In this document: positions 21,540 to 30,777 of the stretch, piece after piece
Layout: the number at the start of each line of letters is the position of its first letter
Numbering within the stretch: the first letter of the stretch is position 1
Source: Bacteroidales bacterium
GTDB lineage: Bacteria; Bacteroidota; Bacteroidia; Bacteroidales; JACABE01
Assembly (NCBI GenBank): GCA_023251515.1
Contig: JAHEYQ010000005.1
Location: 1 to 64,000, forward strand
Direction: 5' to 3'
DNA length: 64,000 nucleotides
Notes under the pieces: model-generated
Told to the model about the DNA's origin: nothing
Database searches by the model: none
Seen by the model: only the letters and a program-made list of their open reading frames with translations
Translations under genes and position numbers: made by a program

Positions 21540-22424
21540 TTAATTAGTAATTTCTTTAACCTTGTTATGTATATTAAGCAAGGTCTGTTTATTTACTTTT
21601 ACCAATGGTAATCGTAAATTGTTCTGACAAAGATCCAAAACTTCTAAAGCTGCTTTTATTCCAGCTGGGCTGCCATCTTCAAAAATAGCATTACCAAAAT
21701 CAAAAAGCTTGTAATGCAATTCTTTAGCTTTTAGCATTTTCCCATCTAAAGCATATTGAACCATTTCTGAAAATTCTTTTGGGAATGCATTTGCAACGAC
21801 AGAAATAACACCATCAGCACCTGCACAAATTGTTGGCATTGTCAGGGCATCATCTCCGGAAATAACCAGAAAATCTTTAGGTTTATCTTTGATAATCTGC
21901 ATAATCTGCATCAGATTTCCAGAAGCCTCTTTAATTCCAATTATACATTCAACTTCATTTGCTAATTTTAAAGTTGTTTCAACAGAAATATTTACACCAG
22001 TTCGTCCTGGAACATTATATATTATCATAGGAACTGGTGAAACATCTGCAATACTTTTAAAATGATAATACAATCCTTTTTGTTGTGGTTTGTTGTAATA
22101 AGGTGCAACTGATAAAATTGCATCAATACCATCAAAATTTGTTTCTTTAACTTGCTCTATTAATTTTTGTGTATTGTTGCCTCCAATTCCCAATACAATT
22201 GGAACTCTTTTGTCTGTAGTTTCTATTATAAAATCAGTAACTGCAATTTTTTCTTTTTCAGTAAGGGTTGCAGTTTCACCTGTTGTACCAAGTGCAACGA
22301 TGTAATTAATTCCATTATTAATAATGTGATCAATTAATTTGCCTAATGATGTAAAATCAACTGTGCCATGCTTATGGAAAGGAGTAACAATTGCTACTCC
22401 GGTTCCTTTAAATTTTTTACTCAT
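21540..22424 (-). CDS. dapA: 4-hydroxy-tetrahydrodipicolinate synthase
   Basis: GTGVAIVTPFHKHGTVD, ALGTTGETATLTEKEK, MIIYNVPGRTGVNI, GIKEASGNL. Confidence 0.95.
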   Translation of the reverse strand: MSKKFKGTGVAIVTPFHKHGTVDFTSLGKLIDHIINNGINYIVALGTTGETATLTEKEKIAVTDFIIETTDKRVPIVLGIGGNNTQKLIEQVKETNFDGIDAILSVAPYYNKPQQKGLYYHFKSIADVSPVPMIIYNVPGRTGVNISVETTLKLANEVECIIGIKEASGNLMQIMQIIKDKPKDFLVISGDDALTMPTICAGADGVISVVANAFPKEFSEMVQYALDGKMLKAKELHYKLFDFGNAIFEDGSPAGIKAALEVLDLCQNNLRLPLVKVNKQTLLNIHNKVKEITN

Positions 22425-22974
22425 TTATTTTTTTATTTATGATGCTCAAATAATGTATAATCAATGTAATAAATTCGTCCAAAGTGGTTTTTTCATTGAT
22501 ATCTATCATCAAATCAAATATTTCTTTATTAGAATCGCCACCTTTACCAACTTTGAATTTTGATTTTGATAAAGTTGAAATATATTTTGTTTGAAAAATA
22601 TCTGTTAACGACAAATCTATCAGAATATCAAATTCTGTTTTCATAAACTCACTAACATAACTACCTCCAGGTTTATTGAACCAATTCAACACTTTTTTAT
22701 CATAAAAGTCAAGAGATAGTTTTTCGATAGCATAAATCGGGCGAACATTTCCTTCGAAATATCCAATAGCTTTTACTGCAATTTGCTTATCCTGAAGTAA
22801 TTTGACAAATCGTGTGATATGATTATAAGTTGTTTCGTCTTCTAATATATAAATAATACCTATTGTTTTGGCATCATCCAAATTTGAAATTAAACGATTT
22901 CTTATTATGCTGTATTTGTGTTTGTTGAGATAATATTTGCCGGCAAATATTTTGATTTTGTCAATTAAGCTCAC
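22417..22974 (-). CDS. DUF6913-like hypothetical protein
   Basis: 185 aa; ILIDLSLTDIFQTKYISTLSKSKFKVG resembles a Bacteroidota-specific family; 8-nt overlap with dapA suggests coupling. Confidence 0.65.
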   Translation of the reverse strand: MSLIDKIKIFAGKYYLNKHKYSIIRNRLISNLDDAKTIGIIYILEDETTYNHITRFVKLLQDKQIAVKAIGYFEGNVRPIYAIEKLSLDFYDKKVLNWFNKPGGSYVSEFMKTEFDILIDLSLTDIFQTKYISTLSKSKFKVGKGGDSNKEIFDLMIDINEKTTLDEFITLIIHYLSIINKKINE

Positions 22975-23207
22975 TTTCTATTGCGTATTTAGAATTTTTT
23001 TTGAATCAGTAAAATTATAAAAGTTTTTAATTACAATTGATATTTAATTGTATTATCTTTCTTATTTAACATTTATTAATAAGAATTAATTACTTAACTA
23101 ATATATATTATTTTGATTTACAAGTAAATACTAAATATGCACTGCAATAGATTTAGTTTCGTATAATTAATTAATCATCGAATAATAAAAGAATAAACAG
23201 ATTAAAA

Positions 23208-23930
23208 TTATTTTTTGATTAGATTTTCATATTTTTTGCCAATTTCATCCCAATTGACTAATTTCCAGAAATTCTCAATATAATCTTTTCTTTTGTTTTG
23301 ATATTTAAGGTAATAAGCATGTTCCCATACATCAAGTCCTAATATCGGATTGCCATTTTCAGAAATAATATCCATTAAAGGATTATCCTGATTGCTTGTG
23401 GTGGATATAAATAAATCTCCATTTTTATTGACTGATAACCAAGCCCAACCACTTCCAAATTTAGTTATTGCTGCATCTGATATTTGTTTTTTCATATTTT
23501 CGAAACTTCCGAATTTTTTATTTATTTCATTTGCCAATTTACCTAAAGGAATATTGCTTCCTTCTGGCAACATGATTTGCCAATATAAAATATGATTATA
23601 ATATCCACCAGCATTGTTGCGAATTGCATCTGAATATTTGCTGATATTCTTTAAAACATCCTCAATATCAGTAATGTTTTTGCCTTCAATAGCATCCAAA
23701 TATTTTGTGAAATAAGCTTTATGATGTTTGTCGTAATGAAACATAACTGTTTCTTTATCAATGTAAGGCTCTAAAGCATTGTAAGCATATGGAAGCTTAT
23801 AAAAAACTTGATCTTTGTATTTAAATTCTGTTGGAATTTTAGAAAAATCAGTTACTAAATTCTGGCTAAATGCTTGTGAATTAATACTTAAGCTGATAAA
23901 AATTATTAAGGTTATAAAACTATTTTTCAT
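23208..23930 (-). CDS. Fe/Mn superoxide dismutase with N-terminal signal peptide
   Basis: KLPYAYNALEPYIDKETVMFHYDKHHKAYFTKYLDA, GSGWAWLSVN, LGLDVWEHAYYLKYQNKRKDYIENFW; leader MKNSFITLIIFISLSINSQAFSQ. Confidence 0.93.
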   Translation of the reverse strand: MKNSFITLIIFISLSINSQAFSQNLVTDFSKIPTEFKYKDQVFYKLPYAYNALEPYIDKETVMFHYDKHHKAYFTKYLDAIEGKNITDIEDVLKNISKYSDAIRNNAGGYYNHILYWQIMLPEGSNIPLGKLANEINKKFGSFENMKKQISDAAITKFGSGWAWLSVNKNGDLFISTTSNQDNPLMDIISENGNPILGLDVWEHAYYLKYQNKRKDYIENFWKLVNWDEIGKKYENLIKK

Positions 23931-24104
23931 TTTGTTTATTTTTAATATTTGTTTGAAAATAAAGAAATTGTATTTTTATTTTAAAAATAATTACAACTCT
24001 GTTTTTATAGATAAACAATAAAAAAAATAAATTGATTTAAAAAAAATAATCATTTTAAAATAGCTTAACAATTAAAAGAATAAAAGACAAAAATTTCTTT
24101 TCAA

Positions 24105-25274
24105 TTAATTGATTTTCATTAATATAATTGAGCCCGTTTTTTCATCGAATTTTAATGAAATATTTTTTTGAGGCAAAGATAAAACTATCCCTGATTGTGC
24201 TATAGCTTTCACGCATGAATATATTGAAACATTTTCTTTTAAAACGGAAATATTTGCAAATGCGGGATTTCTATAATAAAAACCATGTTTTGATTTTCTC
24301 TTTTTGTTTTTTAAAGTATTGTATTTGTATAGGTTACTAATATTTTTTCTGTAATCAAGTTGAATTGAAATATTTTCCACATCAGGTCCGTCTTCATTTG
24401 TAATTCCTTTTAATACTGAAAATTTACAAATATCTGATTTGGTCGTTTGATAATTTGTATCTTTTTCGGGATAATAATAAAATGTAAAAGTATTTGATTG
24501 ATTGATAGTTATACCAGTAAATAATTTAAAATATTGTTCTTCTTGATTTTGTAATTCCTGATACATAAATTCGAGATTTTTTTTATCAGTAGCATCAACA
24601 TCGCCTGTAATTATATTAAATTTTGCATCTTTAATTTTACTTAGATAATCTACTATTTCTTTAACTTTTAGGTCAGTAGGCTTCTCAACCATTGAAGTCT
24701 TAAATGTCTTTTCGATAACAAAAGATGTGTCTGATTTTACCTTTTTGTAAATTGTATCTATTTTTTCATACATATTCAAATCTGCAAATTTTCTGAATAA
24801 TATCGGATATGCATTATTGTCAGATGCTTGATCTATAATATTTTCAGTATTAAAATTGTTTTTGAAGTCTTTAATTTCAATACAATTAACGTCTGCCAGC
24901 ATTCCCATTTCATTAAAACTTATTTTCAAATCTGCATTATTAGTTTCAACAAAATAAATATTTGAAGTGTCAATTTCTGAAATTGTTTCAATTGACACAT
25001 TTTTAATACTATAGCTTGATGAACTTTGTGTAATAATATTTGTAAGTCCAAAATACTGTTTTGCAAAATCACTATATGGACCTTTTATATTTTCTTGTTT
25101 TTCAATATCTAAGGATATTTTTAAAACGTTTTTAGGTAAATTATAATAAAAACCATCTTTAGTTGAAGGTTTGCTATTTAAATCAACTTTAACTACATTA
25201 TAATTTGTTTTGCAAGAAGATAAAAAAATAATTAAAGTAAAGTAAGCTAAAATATAATATTTTGAATTTAACAT
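24105..25274 (-). CDS. DUF4831-like lipoprotein
   Basis: Lipobox-like leader LIIFLSSCKTNY; overall pattern (GFYYNLPKNVLKISLDI...) resembles DUF4831. Confidence 0.65.
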   Translation of the reverse strand: MLNSKYYILAYFTLIIFLSSCKTNYNVVKVDLNSKPSTKDGFYYNLPKNVLKISLDIEKQENIKGPYSDFAKQYFGLTNIITQSSSSYSIKNVSIETISEIDTSNIYFVETNNADLKISFNEMGMLADVNCIEIKDFKNNFNTENIIDQASDNNAYPILFRKFADLNMYEKIDTIYKKVKSDTSFVIEKTFKTSMVEKPTDLKVKEIVDYLSKIKDAKFNIITGDVDATDKKNLEFMYQELQNQEEQYFKLFTGITINQSNTFTFYYYPEKDTNYQTTKSDICKFSVLKGITNEDGPDVENISIQLDYRKNISNLYKYNTLKNKKRKSKHGFYYRNPAFANISVLKENVSIYSCVKAIAQSGIVLSLPQKNISLKFDEKTGSIILMKIN

Positions 25275-25290
25275 AAAACGTTTTTTGTGT

Positions 25291-25359
25291 CAAAATTAGT
25301 AAATTTAGGGTTTGTAAAATACAAAATTGAAAAAAATATTAATTTTTAAACTAATTTTG
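25291..25359. promoter_or_regulatory. Candidate divergent promoter elements between the DUF4831-like gene and mnmE
   Basis: CAAAATTA (25291-25298, minus-strand TAATTTTG) and TAATTTTG (25352-25359, plus) flank the spacer. The -33 TTG spacing is not ideal. Confidence 0.35.
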
Positions 25360-25367
25360 TAAAAAAA

Positions 25368-26756
25368 ATGGCTATGTATAATAATGACACAATTTGTGCA
25401 CCTGCGACTGCTAATGGTTATGCAGCAATATCAATTATAAGAATTTCGGGTGAAAATGCAATAGAGATTTGTAAAAAAATATTTGTAAGCAAAAATAGCA
25501 ATTTTACTGATTTTAAAAGTCATAGGATATATTTTGGGAATATTCAGAATGGTAATGATATTATAGATGAAGTACTTGTAAGTATTTTTAAAGCACCTCA
25601 TTCTTATACTGGCGAAAATTCAGTTGAAATTTCATGCCATGGATCATCTTATATTTTGCAGAAAATACTTGAATTACTTATTAATAAGGGAGCTCGTCCA
25701 GCTAAACCCGGTGAATTTACAATGCGGGCTTTTTTAAATGGGAAAATTGATTTGTCACAGGCTGAGGCAGTTGCTGATTTAATTTCATCTAATTCAAAAG
25801 CATCTCATGCATTAGCTCTTTCTCAAATGCGTGGTGGTTTTTCGAATATAATTAAAGTTTTAAGACAAGAATTGGTAAATTTTGCTTCATTAATAGAATT
25901 GGAATTGGATTTTGGTGAGGAAGATGTTGAATTTGCAGATAGAAATGCACTTAATATTCTGTTATCAAAACTCAAATCAGAAATTCAAAAATTAATTAAC
26001 TCATTTGCAATGGGTAATGTGATAAAACATGGGATTCCGGTTGCCATAATTGGTAAGCCTAATGTTGGAAAATCAACCCTTTTAAATTCATTATTAAATG
26101 AAGAAAAAGCAATTGTTTCTGAAATACCAGGAACAACCCGCGATTCTATTGAAGATATACTTAATATAAATGGCATAACATTCAGATTTATAGATACTGC
26201 AGGTTTAAGACAATCTGATGATGAAATCGAAAACATTGGGATTGAACGTACTTATCAAAAAATAAGTCAAGCAAGTATAATTCTTTATGTTGTAGATATT
26301 TGCAAAACAAGTGTTAAAGAAATTAAAGCTTCATTGAATGATTTTGAACAACAAATAGAAAATAAAGATAAAAAGTTCATTATAATAGCAAATAAAACGG
26401 ATTTATTATTTCAAACACCTCAGCATATCAGAGATTTGCTTTCTTTGGAAATCATTTTTATTTCAGCTAAGCGCAAGGAAAATATTAATCTGATAACAGA
26501 TTCATTATTAAAATCTGTATCAATAAATGAGAATTCTAATAATACAGTAATCTCAAATATAAGACATTACGAGGCTTTATCTAAAACACTTGAATCTATA
26601 AGTCAAATTGAGAACGGTTTAAACAATAATATTCCCGGCGATTTGATTGCAATTGATTTGAAAACAGCATTGCTACATTTGGGCGAGATATCAGGTGAAG
26701 TAACTAATGATGAGATACTTGGAAATATATTTGCTAATTTCTGTATAGGAAAATAA
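25368..26756 (+). CDS. mnmE: tRNA uridine-5-carboxymethylaminomethyl(34) synthesis GTPase MnmE
   Basis: DTICAPATANGYAAISIIRISG, GKPNVGKSTLLNSLLNEEKAIVSEIPGTTRDSIED, C-terminal GNIFANFCIGK. Confidence 0.96.
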   Translation: MAMYNNDTICAPATANGYAAISIIRISGENAIEICKKIFVSKNSNFTDFKSHRIYFGNIQNGNDIIDEVLVSIFKAPHSYTGENSVEISCHGSSYILQKILELLINKGARPAKPGEFTMRAFLNGKIDLSQAEAVADLISSNSKASHALALSQMRGGFSNIIKVLRQELVNFASLIELELDFGEEDVEFADRNALNILLSKLKSEIQKLINSFAMGNVIKHGIPVAIIGKPNVGKSTLLNSLLNEEKAIVSEIPGTTRDSIEDILNINGITFRFIDTAGLRQSDDEIENIGIERTYQKISQASIILYVVDICKTSVKEIKASLNDFEQQIENKDKKFIIIANKTDLLFQTPQHIRDLLSLEIIFISAKRKENINLITDSLLKSVSINENSNNTVISNIRHYEALSKTLESISQIENGLNNNIPGDLIAIDLKTALLHLGEISGEVTNDEILGNIFANFCIGK

Positions 26757-26767
26757 AATCTGATAAC

Positions 26768-27421
26768 ATGAAAGCAATAATTATTGGATCAACAGGTTTA
26801 ATCGGTAATGAATTATTACATATACTTGAAAATGATAACTATTTTGATCAGATAGAGTTATGGGTAAGAAAACCTATACAGATCCAAAACAATAAAATAA
26901 ATACAAGAATTATTGATTTTAACAAAATCGATGAAATTGTGAAAGTTGAAGCTGATGTTGTTTTTAGTTGCATAGGTACTACAATCAAAAATGCAAAAAC
27001 TAAAGAAGCTTTTCGAAATGTAGATTTTGATATTACAATAAATATTGGAAAAGTATTAGCAAAATCAGAAATTAAAAAATTAATCATAGTTTCATCTTTA
27101 GGTGCAGATAAAAATTCAAATAATTTTTATCTGAAAACCAAAGGTGAAATGGAATATGCAGTATCTCAATTAAATATACTTTCAATTATTTTTATGAGAC
27201 CCTCTATGCTTTTGGGCGATAGAAGTGAATTTAGGTTTGGAGAAATAATTGGAAAATATATGATGCAGATTTTCAGTTTTTTATTCTTTGGCAAATTTAG
27301 AAAAAACAAAGCTATTCATGCATATACTGTTGCAAAGGCAATGTTTAGAGCTGCCAAAACAAACTTTTCAGGAATAAAAGTTTTAGAATCTGATGAAATA
27401 GAAATAATTGCAAATAATTAG
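26768..27421 (+). CDS. NAD(P)H-binding oxidoreductase (HTATIP2/NAD-dependent epimerase-like)
   Basis: Rossmann motif IIGSTGLIGNELL; VDFDITINIGKVLAKSEIKKLIIVSSLGADKNS. Confidence 0.8.
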   Translation: MKAIIIGSTGLIGNELLHILENDNYFDQIELWVRKPIQIQNNKINTRIIDFNKIDEIVKVEADVVFSCIGTTIKNAKTKEAFRNVDFDITINIGKVLAKSEIKKLIIVSSLGADKNSNNFYLKTKGEMEYAVSQLNILSIIFMRPSMLLGDRSEFRFGEIIGKYMMQIFSFLFFGKFRKNKAIHAYTVAKAMFRAAKTNFSGIKVLESDEIEIIANN

Positions 27422-27430
27422 AGCTTTAGC

Positions 27431-28192
27431 TTAAGTATTCAGCCATTCTTTAAATTTTGTTACTTTATCAATACTAACAAAAATTTCATCGTTGCGATTA
27501 GGTGTTAAATCTAATTTTAAACGGCTTTTAGGAAAAACATGCACATTTGCAATTGATTTCATTTTAACCAGATATTGACGATTAATTCTGAAAAAATCTT
27601 GTGGATCGAGCATAGATATCAGTTGGTCAAGACTATAATCAATCGGATATTCCATATTATCATTACTTACCAGAAATGTAATGCTTGACTGAGAGTAAAA
27701 ATAGGCAATATCATTAATTTCAAAGGTTTTGATTTTAGTCCCAATAGTAATTGAAAATCTATTTTTAAAAGATGGTACTTTTTTGTTTATCAATTCAAAC
27801 AGCGATTGCATATCTACAGAAGATGATGAGTTTGAATTATTCCAATCCTGATATTTTTCGATAGCTTTATTTAAATCATCCTGCGATATTGGTTTTAATA
27901 AATAATCTATGCTCTTTAATTTGAATGCTTTAATAGCATATTCATCAAAAGCGGTTGTAAAAATTATTGCAGATTTTACTTCAACTTTATCAAAAATTGC
28001 AAAGCTTAAATCGTCTTCAAGATGAATATCAAGAAATATCAAATCAGGTTCAGGATTAGAACTGAACCATTTTATGGCTTCTTCTACTGATTCAATTTTT
28101 GCCATGATATTGATTTTCTGATCAAATTGTTTAATCATGCTTTCTAGTCGGCGTGCTGCCAATTCTTCATCTTCTAAAATTATTATATTCAT
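27431..28192 (-). CDS. LytTR-family response regulator
   Basis: REC domain (IIILEDEELAARRLE...DLIFLDIHLEDD...KPISQDDL) and a C-terminal LytTR domain (DPQDFFRINRQYLVKM). Confidence 0.9.
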   Translation of the reverse strand: MNIIILEDEELAARRLESMIKQFDQKINIMAKIESVEEAIKWFSSNPEPDLIFLDIHLEDDLSFAIFDKVEVKSAIIFTTAFDEYAIKAFKLKSIDYLLKPISQDDLNKAIEKYQDWNNSNSSSSVDMQSLFELINKKVPSFKNRFSITIGTKIKTFEINDIAYFYSQSSITFLVSNDNMEYPIDYSLDQLISMLDPQDFFRINRQYLVKMKSIANVHVFPKSRLKLDLTPNRNDEIFVSIDKVTKFKEWLNT

Positions 28193-28204
28193 AAAATCAA
28201 ATTT

Positions 28205-30613
28205 TTATATTAGTGGTATTTTTGCTAAAAAATTATTATCGTTAATTCCGTAATTTATTTTTTTATCTGTAAAATATCCATATCGGGTTTCAATATTTTT
28301 TAATCCAATTCCAGTTGATTCAATTCTGTTTTCTCTTATTTGCAAATTATTGATAACGTGCAAATAATTATTATCGTCAGTAAAAATATCAATAATCAAA
28401 GGGCTTTTTTTTGAGAAAGTATTGTGTTTTATGGCATTCTCAATCAATAACTGAAGGGCAATTGGTGGAATTTGCATTGGCAATTTTTCATCCGGAATAT
28501 TTATACTTATTTTCAATTTTTCCATAAAACGAATTTCCAATAGATAGACATAGGCTTTTAAAAAATCCATTTCACTTTCAAGATTTACAAGATCTTTCTC
28601 TTTGTTTTCTAATACATAACGATATACTTTCGAGAGTTGTTCTGTAAATCTTTCAGCAGTATCGGGCTCTAATTTGATAAGAGAAACCAAAACATTTAAA
28701 CTATTAAATAAAAAATGTGGATTTACCTGATTTTTAAGCATTTCAAATTGTGATTGGAGGTTTTCTTTTTGCAATCTTAATAATTGTGTTTTGGTATTTG
28801 TCAATTGTAAAGTTCGTTCTTCAATTTTTTGTTCCAAATCCAAATTGATATTTTGAAGAATTTCTTTAGATTTGCGTAATTCTTCTTCTGTTTTTAGTCT
28901 GTTTGTAATATCTCGTAAAATGCCAACTCCGTTCCATTTTTCTTTTATAGTAAAAGAAGAAAGAGAGAGCTCATAAAAAAATTCAGTTCCATCTTTCTTA
29001 ACTGCAATAAGTTCCAACGTTTTTTGTTTTGGTAATATAATTTCTTTAAGAGCATATTTCATCATTTTTTCACGGTATTCAACAATTAATCTTTTTGGGG
29101 TAATTGTATCATGTAGGTCTTTAAATAATACTTCATCAGCTCTATAACCAAAAATTCTTTCTGAAGCCTCATTCCAATATGTGATTTGACCTAAGTGATT
29201 AATCATTAGTATTGCATCCATTGCACTTGAAGTAAGTGACCTGAATTTTTCTTCACTTTCTTTTAGAAGTAATTCTGCTTTTTTTCTTTCAGAAATATCT
29301 CTGATATACGTTTGAGTTGCTATTTTCCCGTTGAAATTAATGATACTGTTATTAAATTCAACTGGTTTGTTTTTACCCCACTTATCTACTAATAATGTTT
29401 CATAAATTGCAGAAATATCTTTACCTTCTTGTCTTTGTTTATAATAACTGAGAATTTTTTCTTTTTCATTATCTGCCAGATAATCTAAAAAAGGAGTATT
29501 TATCATACTATCTGCATCATATCCTAATATTTTGGCCATCATTTGATTAATAAATCTTACATAACCATCCTGAAGAATTACAATTCCATCATTTGCTTTT
29601 TCAACCAATGCTTTATATTTTTCTTCACTTTCACGTATGGCTTGTTCTGCATGTATTTTTAGTGATTGATCTCTTAAAATAATAAAAGCTGCTGGTTCAT
29701 TGTTATAAGTGATTGTTGTGCTGTTGAGTTCAAAGTATATAATGCTTTTATCCTTTTTTATTCCTTTTGCATTATAAATCAAAGGAAAATTTTCACCTTT
29801 CATCCTTCTGCTGTGAATATCAATCATATAATTTCGGTCTTCTTCGCTAACCATATCAAAGAATCCCATCCCAATTAATTCTTTTTCTGAATATCCAATC
29901 ATTTCACAAAAGGTAGGATTTACCAATACAAATTTTCCTTTTTGAGTTATAATAATTCCATCAGTTGCTTTTTTAATCAGATTTTTGTACTTAATTTCAC
30001 TTTCCTTTATAATTTGCTCATTTTCATATATTGAAGCCAATCGTTTATTGTTGATAAATGCAATGCCTCCTCCCATTAAAAAAGTTTCAAGATAAATAAA
30101 GTTATATTTTGTAAACAATCCCCAATCAACATTAATTGTTGATCCAATTAATATTATACCTGAATAAATAGTTATAAAAATTATTGAATTAATCAACAAC
30201 TCTAAAAAACCAAATGGAACAAATAATAACCAGGCGATAATGATAAAATTCATTCCAAACCAATAAGGACTGGCTACTCCCCCTGTTAAAATTGACAAAT
30301 AAGCAGAATAAATTACAGATATATAAAATCCTATAATTAATTGTAACTTTAAATATTTTCGATTTTTATGAAAATAAGAAAAAGCTAAACTGCCTATATA
30401 AAAACAAATACAGCTTAATCGTAAAAAAAAAACAGGTCTTTTATTCTCAATATCAATAGAATGATCGATAAAATGCCAACTTGCAACAATAAATAAACCT
30501 ATAAAAGTAATAATGGTAAAAGCAAGTTTTAAATGACTCTCTCTGAATTCAATAAAATCAATATTAGAATTGATTTTATGAAGTTTTTTTAATAAATTTT
30601 GCTTTTTGATCAT
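28205..30613 (-). CDS. Membrane-anchored multi-PAS sensor histidine kinase, LytS-type
   Basis: Hydrophobic N-terminal TM block, three PAS domains, then NPHFLFNSLNVLVSLI and a HATPase (STGIGLKNIETRYG). Confidence 0.9.
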   Translation of the reverse strand: MIKKQNLLKKLHKINSNIDFIEFRESHLKLAFTIITFIGLFIVASWHFIDHSIDIENKRPVFFLRLSCICFYIGSLAFSYFHKNRKYLKLQLIIGFYISVIYSAYLSILTGGVASPYWFGMNFIIIAWLLFVPFGFLELLINSIIFITIYSGIILIGSTINVDWGLFTKYNFIYLETFLMGGGIAFINNKRLASIYENEQIIKESEIKYKNLIKKATDGIIITQKGKFVLVNPTFCEMIGYSEKELIGMGFFDMVSEEDRNYMIDIHSRRMKGENFPLIYNAKGIKKDKSIIYFELNSTTITYNNEPAAFIILRDQSLKIHAEQAIRESEEKYKALVEKANDGIVILQDGYVRFINQMMAKILGYDADSMINTPFLDYLADNEKEKILSYYKQRQEGKDISAIYETLLVDKWGKNKPVEFNNSIINFNGKIATQTYIRDISERKKAELLLKESEEKFRSLTSSAMDAILMINHLGQITYWNEASERIFGYRADEVLFKDLHDTITPKRLIVEYREKMMKYALKEIILPKQKTLELIAVKKDGTEFFYELSLSSFTIKEKWNGVGILRDITNRLKTEEELRKSKEILQNINLDLEQKIEERTLQLTNTKTQLLRLQKENLQSQFEMLKNQVNPHFLFNSLNVLVSLIKLEPDTAERFTEQLSKVYRYVLENKEKDLVNLESEMDFLKAYVYLLEIRFMEKLKISINIPDEKLPMQIPPIALQLLIENAIKHNTFSKKSPLIIDIFTDDNNYLHVINNLQIRENRIESTGIGLKNIETRYGYFTDKKINYGINDNNFLAKIPLI

Positions 30614-30635
30614 TTTTAGATTTAATTATATTTTG

Positions 30636-30666
30636 CAAAACTAATTATTTTGTTTGTTGAATTCAA
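30636..30666 (-). promoter_or_regulatory. Candidate promoter for the LytS/LytTR operon
   Basis: Minus strand TTG (30666-30664), 20-nt spacer, TAGTTTTG (30643-30636). Confidence 0.5.
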
Positions 30667-30680
30667 ATTTTTGGCGGTAG

Positions 30681-30708
30681 AAAGCCTATTTAGCCATTTG
30701 AAAGCCCG
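30681..30708. repeat. Two direct repeats GAAAGCC / GGCTTTC, 20 bp apart, upstream of the LytS promoter
   Basis: AAAGCC at 30681-30686 and 30701-30706, each preceded by G; minus strand cgGGCTTTCaa and atAGGCTTTCta. Confidence 0.5.
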
Positions 30709-30720
30709 AAATACATAATT

Positions 30721-30753
30721 AAAAAGCCCGTTTGAAAATCTTCCAAACGGGCT
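30721..30753 (-). terminator. Intrinsic terminator after the alpha-oxoamine synthase gene
   Basis: agcccgtttg ... caaacgggct preceded by an A-run on +. Confidence 0.82.
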
Positions 30754-30777
30754 AAGTGTTTATTTTTTTTATTAAAT

